Both the position numbers and the translations under genes were made by a program. This document shows positions 32,087 to 40,986 of a DNA stretch of 64,000 nt, piece after piece. Under the pieces are notes generated by a model. The model saw nothing but the letters and a program-made list of their open reading frames with translations, was not told where the DNA came from and did no database searches. The stretch's first letter is position 1; every line of letters starts with the position of its first letter. The stretch is from positions 100,674-164,673 of the forward strand of contig NZ_JAUSRF010000013.1 of the NCBI RefSeq assembly GCF_030811685.1, read 5' to 3'. This DNA comes from Neorhizobium huautlense (GTDB taxonomy: Bacteria > Pseudomonadota > Alphaproteobacteria > Rhizobiales > Rhizobiaceae).

Positions 32087-32295
32087 GTCAATTCTCCTTA
32101 TGTGAGACTGACAAAATCCCGCTGGCGGTAAGAGGTTCCGACAAAACGCGACAATAAATCGTTTTTATCCAACGACCGCGTTCGTGCAGTTTCCAATAAC
32201 TATCAACAAGGTGATTTACACATTCTCGGAACCACATTGCCGACTTTCGGGTTTTTATGTAGTCAGAGTGCGCCGACAACGCAGGAGAACTACGG

Positions 32296-32997
32296 TTGAT
32301 CAACCTACTCGACACCATTCGCAACACGCTCGTCCCCATCCACAAGGAGGGCTACCTGTTCGTGGCCGCATTCTTCGTGGTGTCGCTGGTTCTCGGCCTG
32401 ATCGCCGAACCGCTGTTCTGGATCGGCCTGATCCTCACCGCATGGTGCGCCTATTTCTTCCGTGATCCCGAACGTGTCGTGCCGCAGGATGAAGACCTCG
32501 TCATCAGCCCGGCAGATGGCCGTATCAGCCATGTCGCCATGGTCGTTCCGCCGGCGGAACTGGACCTCGGTTCGGAACCGATGCTGCGCATTTCCGTGTT
32601 CATGAACGTCTTCGACTGCCATATCAACCGCGCCCCGGTGCGTGGCCGCATTTCGCAGATCGCCTATCGTTCGGGCCAGTTTGTCAATGCCGAACTCGAC
32701 AAGGCCTCGACCGATAACGAGCGCAATGGCCTTGTGATCGAAGGCAAGCATGGCAAACTCGGCGTCGTGCAGATCGCCGGTCTTGTTGCCCGCCGCATTC
32801 TCTGCTTCGTGCAGCCGAACGAACCGCTGGAAGCCGGTGAGCGTTTTGGCCTGATCCGCTTCGGTTCGCGTCTCGACGTTTACGTTCCGGCTGGCGGCGA
32901 AGCCCGTGTCTCGATCGGCCAGCGCGCCATTGGCGGCGAGACGGTGCTTGCGGAATTCGGCTCGGCCAAGGGCCCGGTCGTCAGCCGCCGCAACTGA
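32296..32997 (+). CDS. psd: Phosphatidylserine decarboxylase proenzyme
   Basis: 233 residues, membrane-associated. It makes phosphatidylethanolamine from phosphatidylserine. The self-cleavage Gly-Ser that generates the pyruvoyl group is in [11 protein letters not shown] (about residue 196). [11 protein letters not shown] and [16 protein letters not shown] are family marks. The start is TTG 32296, which gives [19 protein letters not shown], the expected N-terminus; GGAG lies ten bases upstream. pssA follows after 20 bp. Confidence 0.95.
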   Translation: MINLLDTIRNTLVPIHKEGYLFVAAFFVVSLVLGLIAEPLFWIGLILTAWCAYFFRDPERVVPQDEDLVISPADGRISHVAMVVPPAELDLGSEPMLRISVFMNVFDCHINRAPVRGRISQIAYRSGQFVNAELDKASTDNERNGLVIEGKHGKLGVVQIAGLVARRILCFVQPNEPLEAGERFGLIRFGSRLDVYVPAGGEARVSIGQRAIGGETVLAEFGSAKGPVVSRRN

Positions 32998-33017
32998 CAA
33001 AAGACTGGGGAACGAGA

Positions 33018-33878
33018 ATGACAATGGAACAGCCCGTCGCGCCGCAGACCAACGGACAGGAAGACACGCATGAAGGCGCGTCAAAAATCCGTCAGGACGA
33101 TAGCGGCCGCGGGCCGCGGCTGCGGGAAATTCCGCTCAGGCTGATGATCCCCAATCTCATTACCGTTCTTGCCATCTGCGCCGGCCTGACCGGCATTCGC
33201 CTAGCCTTCGAAGGCCGGTTCGAACTGGCTGTCGGCATGGTTCTGCTGGCAGCCTTTCTCGACGGCATCGACGGGCGTATCGCCCGTCTCCTCAAGGCGA
33301 CATCGAAATTCGGCGTGCAGATGGACAGTCTCGCCGATATCATCAATTTCGGCGTCGCCCCTGCCCTCGTACTTTATGCTTATGTGCTCGATCAGGCCCG
33401 TTCGCTCGGCTGGATCGCAGCGCTGATCTACGCGATCGCCGCCGGCCTGCGTCTTGCCCGTTTCAACGTGATGGAAGAGCGGCAGGTGAAAGCCCCGTGG
33501 CAGTCGGAGTTCTTTGTCGGCGTGCCGGCACCGATGGGGGCCGCACTGGTGCTTCTGCCGGTCTATCTCGGCTTCCTTGGCGTCTCGCTGACAGGCTGGG
33601 TCGCCTATGCCGCCAGCGCCTATACCGTATTGATGGGCTATCTTCTCGTCAGCCGCCTGCCGATCTGGTCGGGAAAATCGGAAACCCGTATCCGTCGCGA
33701 CCTCATGCTGCCGGTCATCTTGGGCGTCGTCATCTATGTCGCCCTGCTGATGAGCTATACCTGGGAAGTCCTGTCGGTAACGGTGATCGCCTATCTCGCC
33801 ATGTTGCCCTTCAGCGCCCGCGCCTGGCATCGCCGTTATGGCACGCTGACGATCGAGGACGATCACGCTTCGCCGTGA
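33018..33878 (+). CDS. pssA: CDP-diacylglycerol--serine O-phosphatidyltransferase
   Basis: 286 residues. CDP-alcohol phosphatidyltransferase motif DGIDGRIARLL...GVQMDSLAD (about residues 82-108) at the membrane, with about eight hydrophobic helices. It forms phosphatidylserine, the substrate of Psd encoded just upstream, so the two catalyse consecutive steps. The N-terminal 45 residues are hydrophilic, a rhizobial-type extension. GGGGAACGAG precedes the ATG. Confidence 0.96.
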   Translation: MTMEQPVAPQTNGQEDTHEGASKIRQDDSGRGPRLREIPLRLMIPNLITVLAICAGLTGIRLAFEGRFELAVGMVLLAAFLDGIDGRIARLLKATSKFGVQMDSLADIINFGVAPALVLYAYVLDQARSLGWIAALIYAIAAGLRLARFNVMEERQVKAPWQSEFFVGVPAPMGAALVLLPVYLGFLGVSLTGWVAYAASAYTVLMGYLLVSRLPIWSGKSETRIRRDLMLPVILGVVIYVALLMSYTWEVLSVTVIAYLAMLPFSARAWHRRYGTLTIEDDHASP

Positions 33879-34039
33879 TCCCCTGCGCTGCAAGGTGAAT
33901 GCTGCATTGCAGCTACAGTCTGCGGCAAGATGACATCTTTATGAATATTCCTCCGGATCGCTATGACATCACCGTATTTCCGCCCGGATTTACGGTGAAA
34001 GCAGCGATCGATCACAAGATCGTTCCAGAGGAAAAAACA

Positions 34040-34168
34040 ATGAACAGCCAGAAGGCTCCGGCCGAAAAGAACCAGAATAGCCTGCATGCCCCGTTGCGCC
34101 CACTCGGCATCAAGGCCGTGATTGCCGCAACCATGATGCTGAAGCGCAAGCCGGCCAAGAAGCCCTGA
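34040..34168 (+). CDS. Basic microprotein, hypothetical
   Basis: 42 residues from ATG 34040, preceded by AGAGGAAAAAAC. The protein begins MNSQKAPAEKNQ and ends in a Lys-rich KRKPAKKP tail with a short hydrophobic middle (IKAVIAATMML). The same frame is open upstream to 33899, but only this start has a ribosome site. Function unknown. Confidence 0.4.
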   Translation: MNSQKAPAEKNQNSLHAPLRPLGIKAVIAATMMLKRKPAKKP

Positions 34169-34180
34169 TTCTAAGCCGGT

Positions 34181-34804
34181 TTATTCCCCGGCGACAAAGC
34201 TGACGAGAAGACCGATGGCGAGCAGCGCCATGACGAGGCCGATCAGCACATCCAGCACGCGCCAGGCCGATGGCCTGGCAAACAGCGGCGCCAGAAAACG
34301 CGCACCATATCCAAGCCCGAAAAACCATGTGAAGGACGCGACCGCGGCACCGATGCCGTAGGCCAGACGCGCCGTGCCCTCATGTTTCGCCGAAAGGCTG
34401 CCGAGCAGCACGACCGTATCCAGATAGACATGCGGGTTGAGGAAGGTGAAGGCGAGGCAGGCCATGATCGCCGCCTTCAGCGGCATGCCCTGTGGCGTTC
34501 CCGCCGCCATGGCCGATGGCGCCCAGGCGCGTTTGAACGCCATGAAGGAATAGGTCGCCAGGAACAGAAAGCCGCCAATCGTGACAACCGCGATCAGCAT
34601 CGGCGATTTCGAAACCAGCGTACCGAGACCGGCGACACCCGCGGCAATCAGCAGCGCATCGGAAGCGGCACAGATCAGGCAGAGAACGAAGACATGGCTG
34701 CGGATCAGCCCCTGCCGCAGGATAAAGGCATTCTGCGCACCGATCGCAATGATCAGCGAGCCACCGAGCGCAAAGCCGGAAAGAGCGGCGGGGAACAGGT
34801 CCAT
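34181..34804 (-). CDS. LysE/ArgO family amino-acid exporter
   Basis: 207 residues, six predicted helices. Marks: LIIAIGAQNAFILRQGLIR at the start and FTFLNPHVYLDTVVLLGSL in helix 4, both diagnostic of LysE/ArgO. These export basic amino acids such as lysine or arginine. Usually an adjacent LysG/ArgP regulator is divergent; none is seen here (the upstream gene is unrelated), so regulation is unclear. Confidence 0.85.
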   Translation of the reverse strand: MDLFPAALSGFALGGSLIIAIGAQNAFILRQGLIRSHVFVLCLICAASDALLIAAGVAGLGTLVSKSPMLIAVVTIGGFLFLATYSFMAFKRAWAPSAMAAGTPQGMPLKAAIMACLAFTFLNPHVYLDTVVLLGSLSAKHEGTARLAYGIGAAVASFTWFFGLGYGARFLAPLFARPSAWRVLDVLIGLVMALLAIGLLVSFVAGE

Positions 34805-34869
34805 GGATGGAAGTCCAGTCTGGATACGAGGCGGGAAAACATCAGCACATCTAAATCACTACAGGGAAA

Positions 34870-35637
34870 TCAGAAAAGCGAAAGCTGGCTATCGTCAGGT
34901 TTCGACTTCTGCCTAATCGCCGGCAACGGCGCCACATCTTCCGCCGGCAATTGCAGCTCGGCGCCCATGTTCGAAACCTTGTTGACGCGGTCCGATACCG
35001 GGATCGCCTCGAAAAAATCGTCGTCCACCGCCTTCATCAGGTCCTTCACCTCACGCGGCTCCTGCAAGCGGCAATCCAGCCAGCGGGTAAAATCCTCCTG
35101 CCCGATGACGACCGGCATGCGATCATGGATGCGCGACAGGGCGCGATTGGCGCCGGTGGTGAGAATGGCGGCAGTATCGATTTCCGACCCATCGGCCGAG
35201 GCATAGGTTTCCATCAGCCCGCCAAAGGCGATGAGCGCACCATTTTTCGGACGTATCCAGTAAGGCTGCGATTTTTCCTCGCCGGATTTTTCCTGTCTAC
35301 GCCATTCGTAAAAACCGGAGGCCGGCACGAGGATACGACGATGGCGCATGGCGGCGCGAAACGAGGGTTTGCCGATCGCCGATTCGCTACGGGCATTGAT
35401 CATCAGGCTCAGGTCTTTGGGGTCCTTCGCCCAGCCAGGAATAAAACCCCAGCGCGCCAGAAAAGCACGACGATCCGGCAGATTGCTGCCGGGATCGGAG
35501 CGTTCCGCCTGCATGACAACCAGAATGGGCTGCGTCGGCGCGATGTTGAAGCGCGCCGGAAAATCGTCCAACGCCGCGACGCCGGTAAAATCCAGCACTT
35601 CATCCGGTTTTGAGGTCAGGGCGTAACGTCCGCACAT
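34870..35637 (-). CDS. SRAP domain protein (YedK/HMCES-like)
   Basis: 255 residues. After removal of Met, Cys2 (MCGRYALTS) becomes the N-terminal nucleophile that forms a thiazolidine crosslink to abasic sites in single-stranded DNA. Other active-site elements: ARFNIAPTQ, catalytic Glu in SGFYEWRRQ and His in RIHDRMPVV. The frame is open further upstream, but only ATG 35637 exposes Cys2, so it is chosen. It protects abasic sites from further damage. Confidence 0.92.
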   Translation of the reverse strand: MCGRYALTSKPDEVLDFTGVAALDDFPARFNIAPTQPILVVMQAERSDPGSNLPDRRAFLARWGFIPGWAKDPKDLSLMINARSESAIGKPSFRAAMRHRRILVPASGFYEWRRQEKSGEEKSQPYWIRPKNGALIAFGGLMETYASADGSEIDTAAILTTGANRALSRIHDRMPVVIGQEDFTRWLDCRLQEPREVKDLMKAVDDDFFEAIPVSDRVNKVSNMGAELQLPAEDVAPLPAIRQKSKPDDSQLSLF

Positions 35638-35681
35638 TTTTATGTCATCGCATCGGTGTACTCGATGGTCAACCGAAGCAT

Positions 35682-36011
35682 TCAGGCGCTGCGGGGCCCG
35701 AAAATGATCACGGCCGAACCGATCAGGCAAAGCGCGGTGCCCGCCAGATCCCAACGATCCGGCATGCGCCCTTCGACCGCGAGCAGCCAGAGGATGGAGG
35801 CGAGAATATAGATGCCGCCATAAGCCGCGTAAGTGCGCCCCGCCGCCTCGCTTTCCACCAGCGCCAAAAGCCAGGCGAACAGCACAAGGCTCACCACACC
35901 CGGCGCCAGCCACCAGACCGGCTTTTCCAGTCGAAGCCACCCCCAGACAGCGAAACAGCCGGCAATCTCGAAGACGGCGGCGAGGATGTAGAGGGTGTAG
36001 GTTTTGATCAT
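35682..36011 (-). CDS. ynfA: YnfA family (UPF0060) membrane protein
   Basis: 109 residues, four helices. [34 protein letters not shown] and [15 protein letters not shown] are family marks of this small inner-membrane protein, related in size to SMR transporters. Its ATG overlaps the toxin stop by four bases (ATGA), so it is translationally coupled to toxin-antitoxin module 2. Confidence 0.92.
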   Translation of the reverse strand: MIKTYTLYILAAVFEIAGCFAVWGWLRLEKPVWWLAPGVVSLVLFAWLLALVESEAAGRTYAAYGGIYILASILWLLAVEGRMPDRWDLAGTALCLIGSAVIIFGPRSA

Positions 36012-36319
36012 TCGAAATCCTGCTTCTGCACATCCTGCGCCATGTGCATGACACGCAGAATCACGATCCGGTCCGGATAGGTGCGATAATAGATGCAGCG
36101 TTGGCGATAGGGAAAGGCACGTAGGCCGGGGGAGATGTTATCGCGGGGAGAACCGGTAAAATCCGCCTGTGCAATCCAGATGATCTTGGCCGTCAGATCG
36201 GCGAGAAATTCCTGCGCGTAATAGGGGCTGCTCTCGGCGATGTAGCGGCGGAGACCGCGCAGATCCGCTTTGGCAAGCGGTGCTATTATCAGGCGTTTCG
36301 GTCTATCGCCTGTCGTCAT
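36008..36319 (-). CDS. ParE/RelE-family toxin (module 2)
   Basis: 103 residues from ATG 36319, which gives [20 protein letters not shown] and overlaps the antitoxin by 17 bp; an ATG at 36337 is less likely. Close relative of the module-1 toxin: shared [13 protein letters not shown] and [11 protein letters not shown]. It has the ParE/RelE beta-rich fold and a basic C-terminal half. Its target (gyrase or mRNA) is not deducible. Its stop overlaps ynfA. Confidence 0.8.
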   Translation of the reverse strand: MTTGDRPKRLIIAPLAKADLRGLRRYIAESSPYYAQEFLADLTAKIIWIAQADFTGSPRDNISPGLRAFPYRQRCIYYRTYPDRIVILRVMHMAQDVQKQDFE

Positions 36320-36563
36320 CGGCCATGACATCCGCAAGCAGATCCGTGGCGGAACGGTATTCCTGGCCTAACCCCGAAGCGATTTCCTGATCGGCCGCGC
36401 CAATGGCCTGACGAAGAGACTGAACGCGCATTTCGTGATCGGCAAGCATGCGAAGACCGGCCTTCACCGCTTCCGTTTCCGTTTCAAAACGTCCCTCTCT
36501 CACGAGGTCGGAAAGAATACCGTCATAGGTTTCGCCAAGAGCGAAGTTTTTCGTGCGGGTCAC
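36303..36563 (-). CDS. ParD-like type II antitoxin (module 2)
   Basis: 86 residues from GTG 36563 with AAAGGAG seven bases upstream. The N-terminal half (MTRTKNFALGETYDGILSDL, then EAVKAGLRMLADHE) is a ribbon-helix-helix DNA-binding domain; the C-terminal half binds the toxin. TATGAT at about 36590-36595 (minus) may be a -10 element. It heads a coupled antitoxin-toxin-ynfA operon, divergent from higB. Confidence 0.8.
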   Translation of the reverse strand: MTRTKNFALGETYDGILSDLVREGRFETETEAVKAGLRMLADHEMRVQSLRQAIGAADQEIASGLGQEYRSATDLLADVMADDDRR

Positions 36564-36683
36564 AAGAGCACTCCTTTGCCCATGTCCGCATCATAAATTA
36601 CAACGCCCCCACAGTATAGACAGCGCGCTCATCGCACAGGAGCCCCGCGTGTCCCCACCGCTCGCCCCACATGCTCCGGCACC

Positions 36684-36712
36684 TTGACGAGATGTAAGCA
36701 CAATGCTTACAT
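36684..36712 (+). promoter_or_regulatory. higBA promoter with HigA operator
   Basis: TTGACG (36684-36689) and TTACAT (36707-36712) are spaced 17 bp. Between and across the -10 lies a perfect palindrome ATGTAAGCA-CAA-TGCTTACAT (36692-36712), a good operator for the antitoxin HigA. The predicted start of transcription, six or seven bases past the -10, falls on the higB ATG at 36719. Confidence 0.65.
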
Positions 36713-36718
36713 TCATCC

Positions 36719-36997
36719 ATGATCAAATCCTTCCGAAGCAAGGAACTGGCTGCGTTGTTTGAGACCGGCAAGACCGGGCGGATTGATGTGAAGATGCAAA
36801 AGCGAATTCCGCTACGTCTGGATCGCCTGAATGTCGCCGAACGCCCTGAAGACATGAACCTTCCCGGTTTCGATTTCCACGCATTGCGCGGTTTCGATCC
36901 AACCCGCTACACGGTTCACGTCAACGGTCCGTGGTGCATAACCTTCGCGTTCGATGGCAAGGATGCTGTCCGGGTGGATTTCGAGCAATATCATTGA
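36719..36997 (+). CDS. higB: HigB-type toxin
   Basis: 92 residues. MIKSFRSKELAALFETGKTGRI and FHALRGFDPTRYTVHVNGPWCITF match HigB, a RelE-superfamily ribosome-dependent mRNA endonuclease. ATG 36719 has no ribosome-binding site (CATTCATCC upstream) and coincides with the predicted transcription start, so the mRNA may be leaderless. The toxin precedes the antitoxin, the usual HigBA order. Confidence 0.88.
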   Translation: MIKSFRSKELAALFETGKTGRIDVKMQKRIPLRLDRLNVAERPEDMNLPGFDFHALRGFDPTRYTVHVNGPWCITFAFDGKDAVRVDFEQYH

Positions 36998-37008
36998 GGC
37001 AAAGAGAG

Positions 37009-37317
37009 ATGACCGAACATGACGTAAAAAGGCCGCTAGCGCGTTGCCCCTCACATCCGGGCGCATTGCTGGGTGATATCATCCCGGCAACCGGCAGGAC
37101 CAAGGTGGAGATCGCTCAATTGCTCGGCATTTCCCGCCAGCAGCTTTACGACATCCTGCAGGAGCGCAAACCGGTTTCGCCCAATGTCGCCGCGCGGCTT
37201 GGAAAGATGTTCGGTGATGGTGCTGCCATCTGGCTACGCATGCAGGCCGCCTATGATGCCTGGCATGCCGAACGTGATGTCGATGTCAGCAACATCCCGA
37301 CCTTGACTGCCGCATGA
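37009..37317 (+). CDS. higA: HigA-type antitoxin
   Basis: 102 residues from ATG 37009, preceded by AAAGAGAG. An XRE helix-turn-helix is clear in VEIAQLLGISRQQLYDILQ (about residues 35-55), plus the HigA block HPGALLGDIIPATG. It binds and neutralises HigB and would repress the operon via the palindrome at 36692-36712. The frame remains open upstream to 36931, which overlaps higB and is not antitoxin-like. The Nudix gene overlaps its stop (ATGA). Confidence 0.88.
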   Translation: MTEHDVKRPLARCPSHPGALLGDIIPATGRTKVEIAQLLGISRQQLYDILQERKPVSPNVAARLGKMFGDGAAIWLRMQAAYDAWHAERDVDVSNIPTLTAA

Positions 37318-37742
37318 GCGAATCGACACCCCGCCCCGCCTCCTCCGCCATTCTCGAACGCGACGGCCGTTTTCTGCTGATCCGGCGAATCAATCCGCCA
37401 TCGGCCGACCTCTTTGCCTTTCCCGGCGGACGCGGTGAACCGGGAGAGACACCGGCCGAAACTGCGCTACGCGAATTTTTCGAGGAAACCGGCATTCCCG
37501 TTTTCGAACCGGAACTGTTCGCCACCTATGATCTGAAGACCGAATCAGATGCCGGCGATGTGCTCAGTCATTTCTTTCTCTCCGTCTTTCTGGTGAAGGC
37601 CGATGAGACAGTCGAGGCCGTTGCGGCCGATGATGCCGCTGATCCCGGTTGGTACACAGTGGATGAAATCCGCAGCCTGCCGGTGCCGCCAAGCGTGCTC
37701 GAATGTGCCGAACGGCTGGCGGCACGGGCGGCAAAAGGCTAA
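37314..37742 (+). CDS. Nudix hydrolase
   Basis: 142 residues. The Nudix box reads GRGEPGETPAETALREFF plus EETGI, a complete GX5EX7REUXEEXGU. It hydrolyses nucleoside diphosphates linked to another group; substrate unknown. ATGA overlap with higA means it is translated from the toxin-antitoxin mRNA, unless a further promoter lies within higA. Confidence 0.92.
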   Translation: MSESTPRPASSAILERDGRFLLIRRINPPSADLFAFPGGRGEPGETPAETALREFFEETGIPVFEPELFATYDLKTESDAGDVLSHFFLSVFLVKADETVEAVAADDAADPGWYTVDEIRSLPVPPSVLECAERLAARAAKG

Positions 37743-37753
37743 AAGAGCGCATC

Positions 37754-38236
37754 ATGGCCAGCAAAGATTCGCGGGCCTTTCGCAGCACCGGATCATCGAT
37801 GACGCTTCGCAAACGCCTTGTTACTGCCTGTTTTCTGGCGATCAGCCTGCCACTCGCAAGTTCGCCCGTGCTGGCGCAGAAAAAGGCCGCGACGCCGCCT
37901 GCCCCGGCGACATCCACTGCCCCTGCGGAAAAGCCGACACCCTACGACGATCGGCTGGCGCGGCTTTCGGAAATTCTCGGCTCCGTGCATTACCTGCGCA
38001 CGCTCTGTGGAGAACGTCAGTCGAGCTGGCGCAACTCCATGCAGAAACTGATTGATTCCGAGACGGCAAATGAGCCAAAACGGCGCGAGAGACTCACGGC
38101 CGCGTTCAATCGCGGATACCGTTCGTTTGCTTCCGTGCACACGACCTGCACCCCCACCGCACGCTCCGCGGAAGAGGCATACCGTGCCGAAGGAGCAACA
38201 CTGGCTGCGGAAATCGCCGCCCGCTATGGAAATTAA
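37754..38236 (+). CDS. TIGR02301 family exported protein
   Basis: 160 residues. A basic start (RKRLVTACFLAISLPLASS) and VLAQ site predict a signal peptide cleaved near residue 35; ATG 37754 is used, though ATG 37799 would give a cleaner signal peptide. The mature protein (YDDRLARLSEILGSVHYL, FNRGYRSFASVH) matches an alphaproteobacterial family of unknown function. Follows the Nudix gene after 11 bp. Confidence 0.75.
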   Translation: MASKDSRAFRSTGSSMTLRKRLVTACFLAISLPLASSPVLAQKKAATPPAPATSTAPAEKPTPYDDRLARLSEILGSVHYLRTLCGERQSSWRNSMQKLIDSETANEPKRRERLTAAFNRGYRSFASVHTTCTPTARSAEEAYRAEGATLAAEIAARYGN

Positions 38237-38339
38237 GTGTTTATTTACCTCTTTCGCTCGCCAGCCGTGTCGTTTTGATAAAAGGCTGGTAATCTTGTTA
38301 ACGCACCGGTAACACACTGGTGTCGGAAAGAGGATGATT

Positions 38340-38597
38340 ATGCAGACAGCCCGTAACGACATCGATGAGATGATTGTGCACGAAAAGATGCAGGTGGCGC
38401 TCGAATACCAGAACGAGGCGTGGGCCGATGGCCGTGCCGATGGTATCGAGCCGGAAATCATCGCTGATGCCGCAATCGCCCTTGCCATGCGCGAAACCAT
38501 CCGCATGCACGGCGAAGCCGGTGCGGAAGCCATGCTGCAGTCGCTGCGCGAACGCATGCTGGCCGGTGAATTTTCGCCGCAGCGCATCATTCAGTAA
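38340..38597 (+). CDS. Small hypothetical protein
   Basis: 85 residues: helical, acidic (MQTARNDIDEMIVHEKMQV, ... GFSPQRIIQ-like end GEFSPQRIIQ). ATG 38340 is chosen because GAGG lies six bases before it; an in-frame ATG at 38334 is too close. TTAACGCACCGGTAA upstream is one base off a CtrA box. Function unknown. Confidence 0.6.
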   Translation: MQTARNDIDEMIVHEKMQVALEYQNEAWADGRADGIEPEIIADAAIALAMRETIRMHGEAGAEAMLQSLRERMLAGEFSPQRIIQ

Positions 38598-38655
38598 GCG
38601 CAAGCATCATTTTCGTGTAAGATTGGGGCTTTCCAACAGGAACGCCAATATAGCC

Positions 38656-39384
38656 ATGCCCAAGAGCCGACTTTTCCGCACCGTGATTGCCGCCGCGCTT
38701 TTCAGCGCGACAGCGCTGACGCAGGCCCCTGCCGCCTTCGCCCTTTCCGGCATGGCGCAGACGAAGCCCGTTAGCGCCCAGGGCATTCAGCCGGCGGAAA
38801 CGGCTCCTGACAGCCAAAAGGGCATTGAGAACCAGCACAGCCAGGCGACCCCGCCTGCTGCCGCAGAAGCACCGAAACCGGACGCAGCCCCCGCTGCCGA
38901 GGCGGAAACCGAGCAGGCCATAAAAGCGGAAATCATTCATGATTTCAGCAAGCTGCCGGAACCGGTGCGCAAGCTGCGCGAGGCGATCGTCGAAGCTGCC
39001 GCCTCCGGTGATGTGGAGCGCATGCGCCCGATCATGGATCCGGGCTCCAAGAAAACCGATGGCCCCGACCAGAACGAAGACCCGATCGAAACGCTGAAAA
39101 GCTTTTCCGGCGATACCGAAGGTCTGGAAATTCTCGCCATCATGCTCGACCTGATGCAGACCGGCGTTGCCCGTATCGAGGCCGGCACGCCGGATGAGGT
39201 TTATGTCTGGCCCTATTTCGTCGGCAAGCCGCTCAACGAGCTGACGCCGCCGGAGAAGGTCGATCTTCTGCGCATCGTCACCGCCGGCGACCTTGCCGCC
39301 ATGGACGAAGCGGGCGGTTACAACTTCTACCGCATCGGCATCTCGCCGGATGGCAAATGGAAGTTCATCGTCAGCGGCGACTGA
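38656..39384 (+). CDS. Periplasmic/exported hypothetical protein
   Basis: 242 residues. An N-terminal signal peptide (RLFRTVIAAALFSATALTQ, cut near residue 29) is followed by an Ala/Pro/Glu-rich linker and a C-terminal domain (DFSKLPEPVRKLREAIVEAA, TPDEVYVWPYFVGKPL). The end (KWKFIVSGD) resembles a short beta domain. No family recognised. Isolated from neighbours by about 120 bp. Confidence 0.65.
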   Translation: MPKSRLFRTVIAAALFSATALTQAPAAFALSGMAQTKPVSAQGIQPAETAPDSQKGIENQHSQATPPAAAEAPKPDAAPAAEAETEQAIKAEIIHDFSKLPEPVRKLREAIVEAAASGDVERMRPIMDPGSKKTDGPDQNEDPIETLKSFSGDTEGLEILAIMLDLMQTGVARIEAGTPDEVYVWPYFVGKPLNELTPPEKVDLLRIVTAGDLAAMDEAGGYNFYRIGISPDGKWKFIVSGD

Positions 39385-39520
39385 TTTTCACCGTTCGACT
39401 GTTGAACACCCACCAGCTGCTGCTTGCCGCCGCGAGCTCAAAACCTTACCTCTGGATTCTGCCGCGATGCGCCTTTCCGCGCCGCGAATTTCCGTTTTCT
39501 GATTCGTGCAGGTGAAAATC

Positions 39521-40363
39521 ATGCCGTTTGCCTATCTCCCAGATCGTGCCCTCCTTTCCGTCACAGGTACGGATGCGCAGGATTTTCTGCACAATCTGAT
39601 CACCACGGATATCGCCGGCTTGGCCGAAAGCGAAGCACGGCCCGGCGCGCTTTTGACGCCGCAGGGCAAGATCCTGTTCGATTTCGTGATCTGGCGCATT
39701 GCGGGCGGTTTCGCCATCGAAATCGACCAGCCCCAGCGCGAAGCCTTTGCGCGGCGCCTCACCATGTACAAGCTGCGCGCTGCCGTCGACATCGCCATGG
39801 TCGAGGAGACTGGCGTGACGGTCGCATGGGGCGGCGAGACGCTGGCGGGCGGCGTCACCGATGCCGCCTTTGCCAAGGCCGGCATTGCCCTGCAGCGTGC
39901 GCCCGGTAAGCAGGCCGATGGCGATGAAGCCGCCTATCAGGCTTTGCGCATCTCTGCCGGTCTTGCCGTTTCGGGCCGCGATTTTCCGTTACAGGATGCC
40001 TTCCCGCATGATGTGCTGCTCGACAAGGATGACGGACTTTCCTTCCGCAAGGGATGTTATGTCGGCCAGGAAGTGGTTTCCCGCATGCAGCATCGCGGCA
40101 CGGCCCGACGCCGCGTGGTGATCGTATCCGCAGATGAGGACCTGCCGGCCGCCGGAACCGAAATTCTGGCAGGCGCCAAACCGGTCGGCACGCTGGGTTC
40201 GACCGCAGGCGACCAAGGCCTTGCCATCGTTCGTATCGACCGTGTCGGTGATGCGCTGACAAACGGTACGCCACTGACGGCGGCGGACATTCCCGTCTCG
40301 CTGACCCTGCCCGAATGGACCGGACTTTCCTTCCCCACCGGCACGGAAGAGGCAGAGACGTGA
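39521..40363 (+). CDS. ygfZ: Folate-binding protein YgfZ
   Basis: 280 residues from ATG 39521, chosen because AGGTGA lies just upstream; GTG 39506 is an alternative. The YgfZ/GcvT signature is FRKGCYVGQEVVSRMQH (about residue 180-195), with the catalytic Cys and the following Gln-Glu. It assists Fe-S cluster enzymes such as MiaB using a folate cofactor. Overlaps the HD gene by GTGA. Confidence 0.93.
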   Translation: MPFAYLPDRALLSVTGTDAQDFLHNLITTDIAGLAESEARPGALLTPQGKILFDFVIWRIAGGFAIEIDQPQREAFARRLTMYKLRAAVDIAMVEETGVTVAWGGETLAGGVTDAAFAKAGIALQRAPGKQADGDEAAYQALRISAGLAVSGRDFPLQDAFPHDVLLDKDDGLSFRKGCYVGQEVVSRMQHRGTARRRVVIVSADEDLPAAGTEILAGAKPVGTLGSTAGDQGLAIVRIDRVGDALTNGTPLTAADIPVSLTLPEWTGLSFPTGTEEAET

Positions 40364-40986
40364 GCGCTGCGGCGACAACCAGCAAATCGGCACGCGCCTG
40401 GCAGCGCATGTTGTCCGGTCGGCGGCTGGATCTGCTCGATCCCTCGCCCATGGATGTGGAAATTTCCGATATCGCCCACGGCCTTGCCCGCGTTGCGCGC
40501 TGGAACGGACAGACGCGCGGCAACCACGCCTTTTCGGTAGCGCAACACTCCCTCATCGTCGAACAGTGTTTTACGATTGCCCACCCGGCTTCCACGCCGG
40601 AAGAAAAGCTGATGACCCTGCTGCATGACGCGCCGGAATATGTGATCGGCGACATGATCTCGCCGTTCAAGTCGGTGGTCGGCGGCGGCTACAAGACGGT
40701 CGAGGCGCGGCTGGAAGCTGCCATCCACCTTCGTTTCGGCCTGCCGGCGCATCCGACGCGGGAATTGAAGACGCGCATCAAGCGCGCCGACACGGTCTCC
40801 GCCTTTTTCGAAGCGACCGAGCTTGCAGGCTTTGCGCTCACTGAGGCCAAAAAGCTCTTTGGCATGCCGAATGGTGTGACCAGGGAGATGCTGCTCATCG
40901 AGCCGCTCCCGGCCGTTGAGGCACAGCAGCGCTTTCTGGAACGTTTTGCCGAAATCGAACAGCAGCGTGGAACAGTCGGCCGATGA
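40360..40986 (+). CDS. HD-domain hydrolase, YfbR-like
   Basis: 208 residues. Metal-binding His/Asp in FSVAQHSLIV and LLHDAPEYVIGD; helical throughout. YfbR is a 5'-deoxynucleotidase; this role here is inferred. GTG 40360 overlaps the ygfZ stop by GTGA and is preferred over the longer open frame from 40315. It overlaps the phosphatase-like gene by ATGA. Confidence 0.82.
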   Translation: MSAAATTSKSARAWQRMLSGRRLDLLDPSPMDVEISDIAHGLARVARWNGQTRGNHAFSVAQHSLIVEQCFTIAHPASTPEEKLMTLLHDAPEYVIGDMISPFKSVVGGGYKTVEARLEAAIHLRFGLPAHPTRELKTRIKRADTVSAFFEATELAGFALTEAKKLFGMPNGVTREMLLIEPLPAVEAQQRFLERFAEIEQQRGTVGR

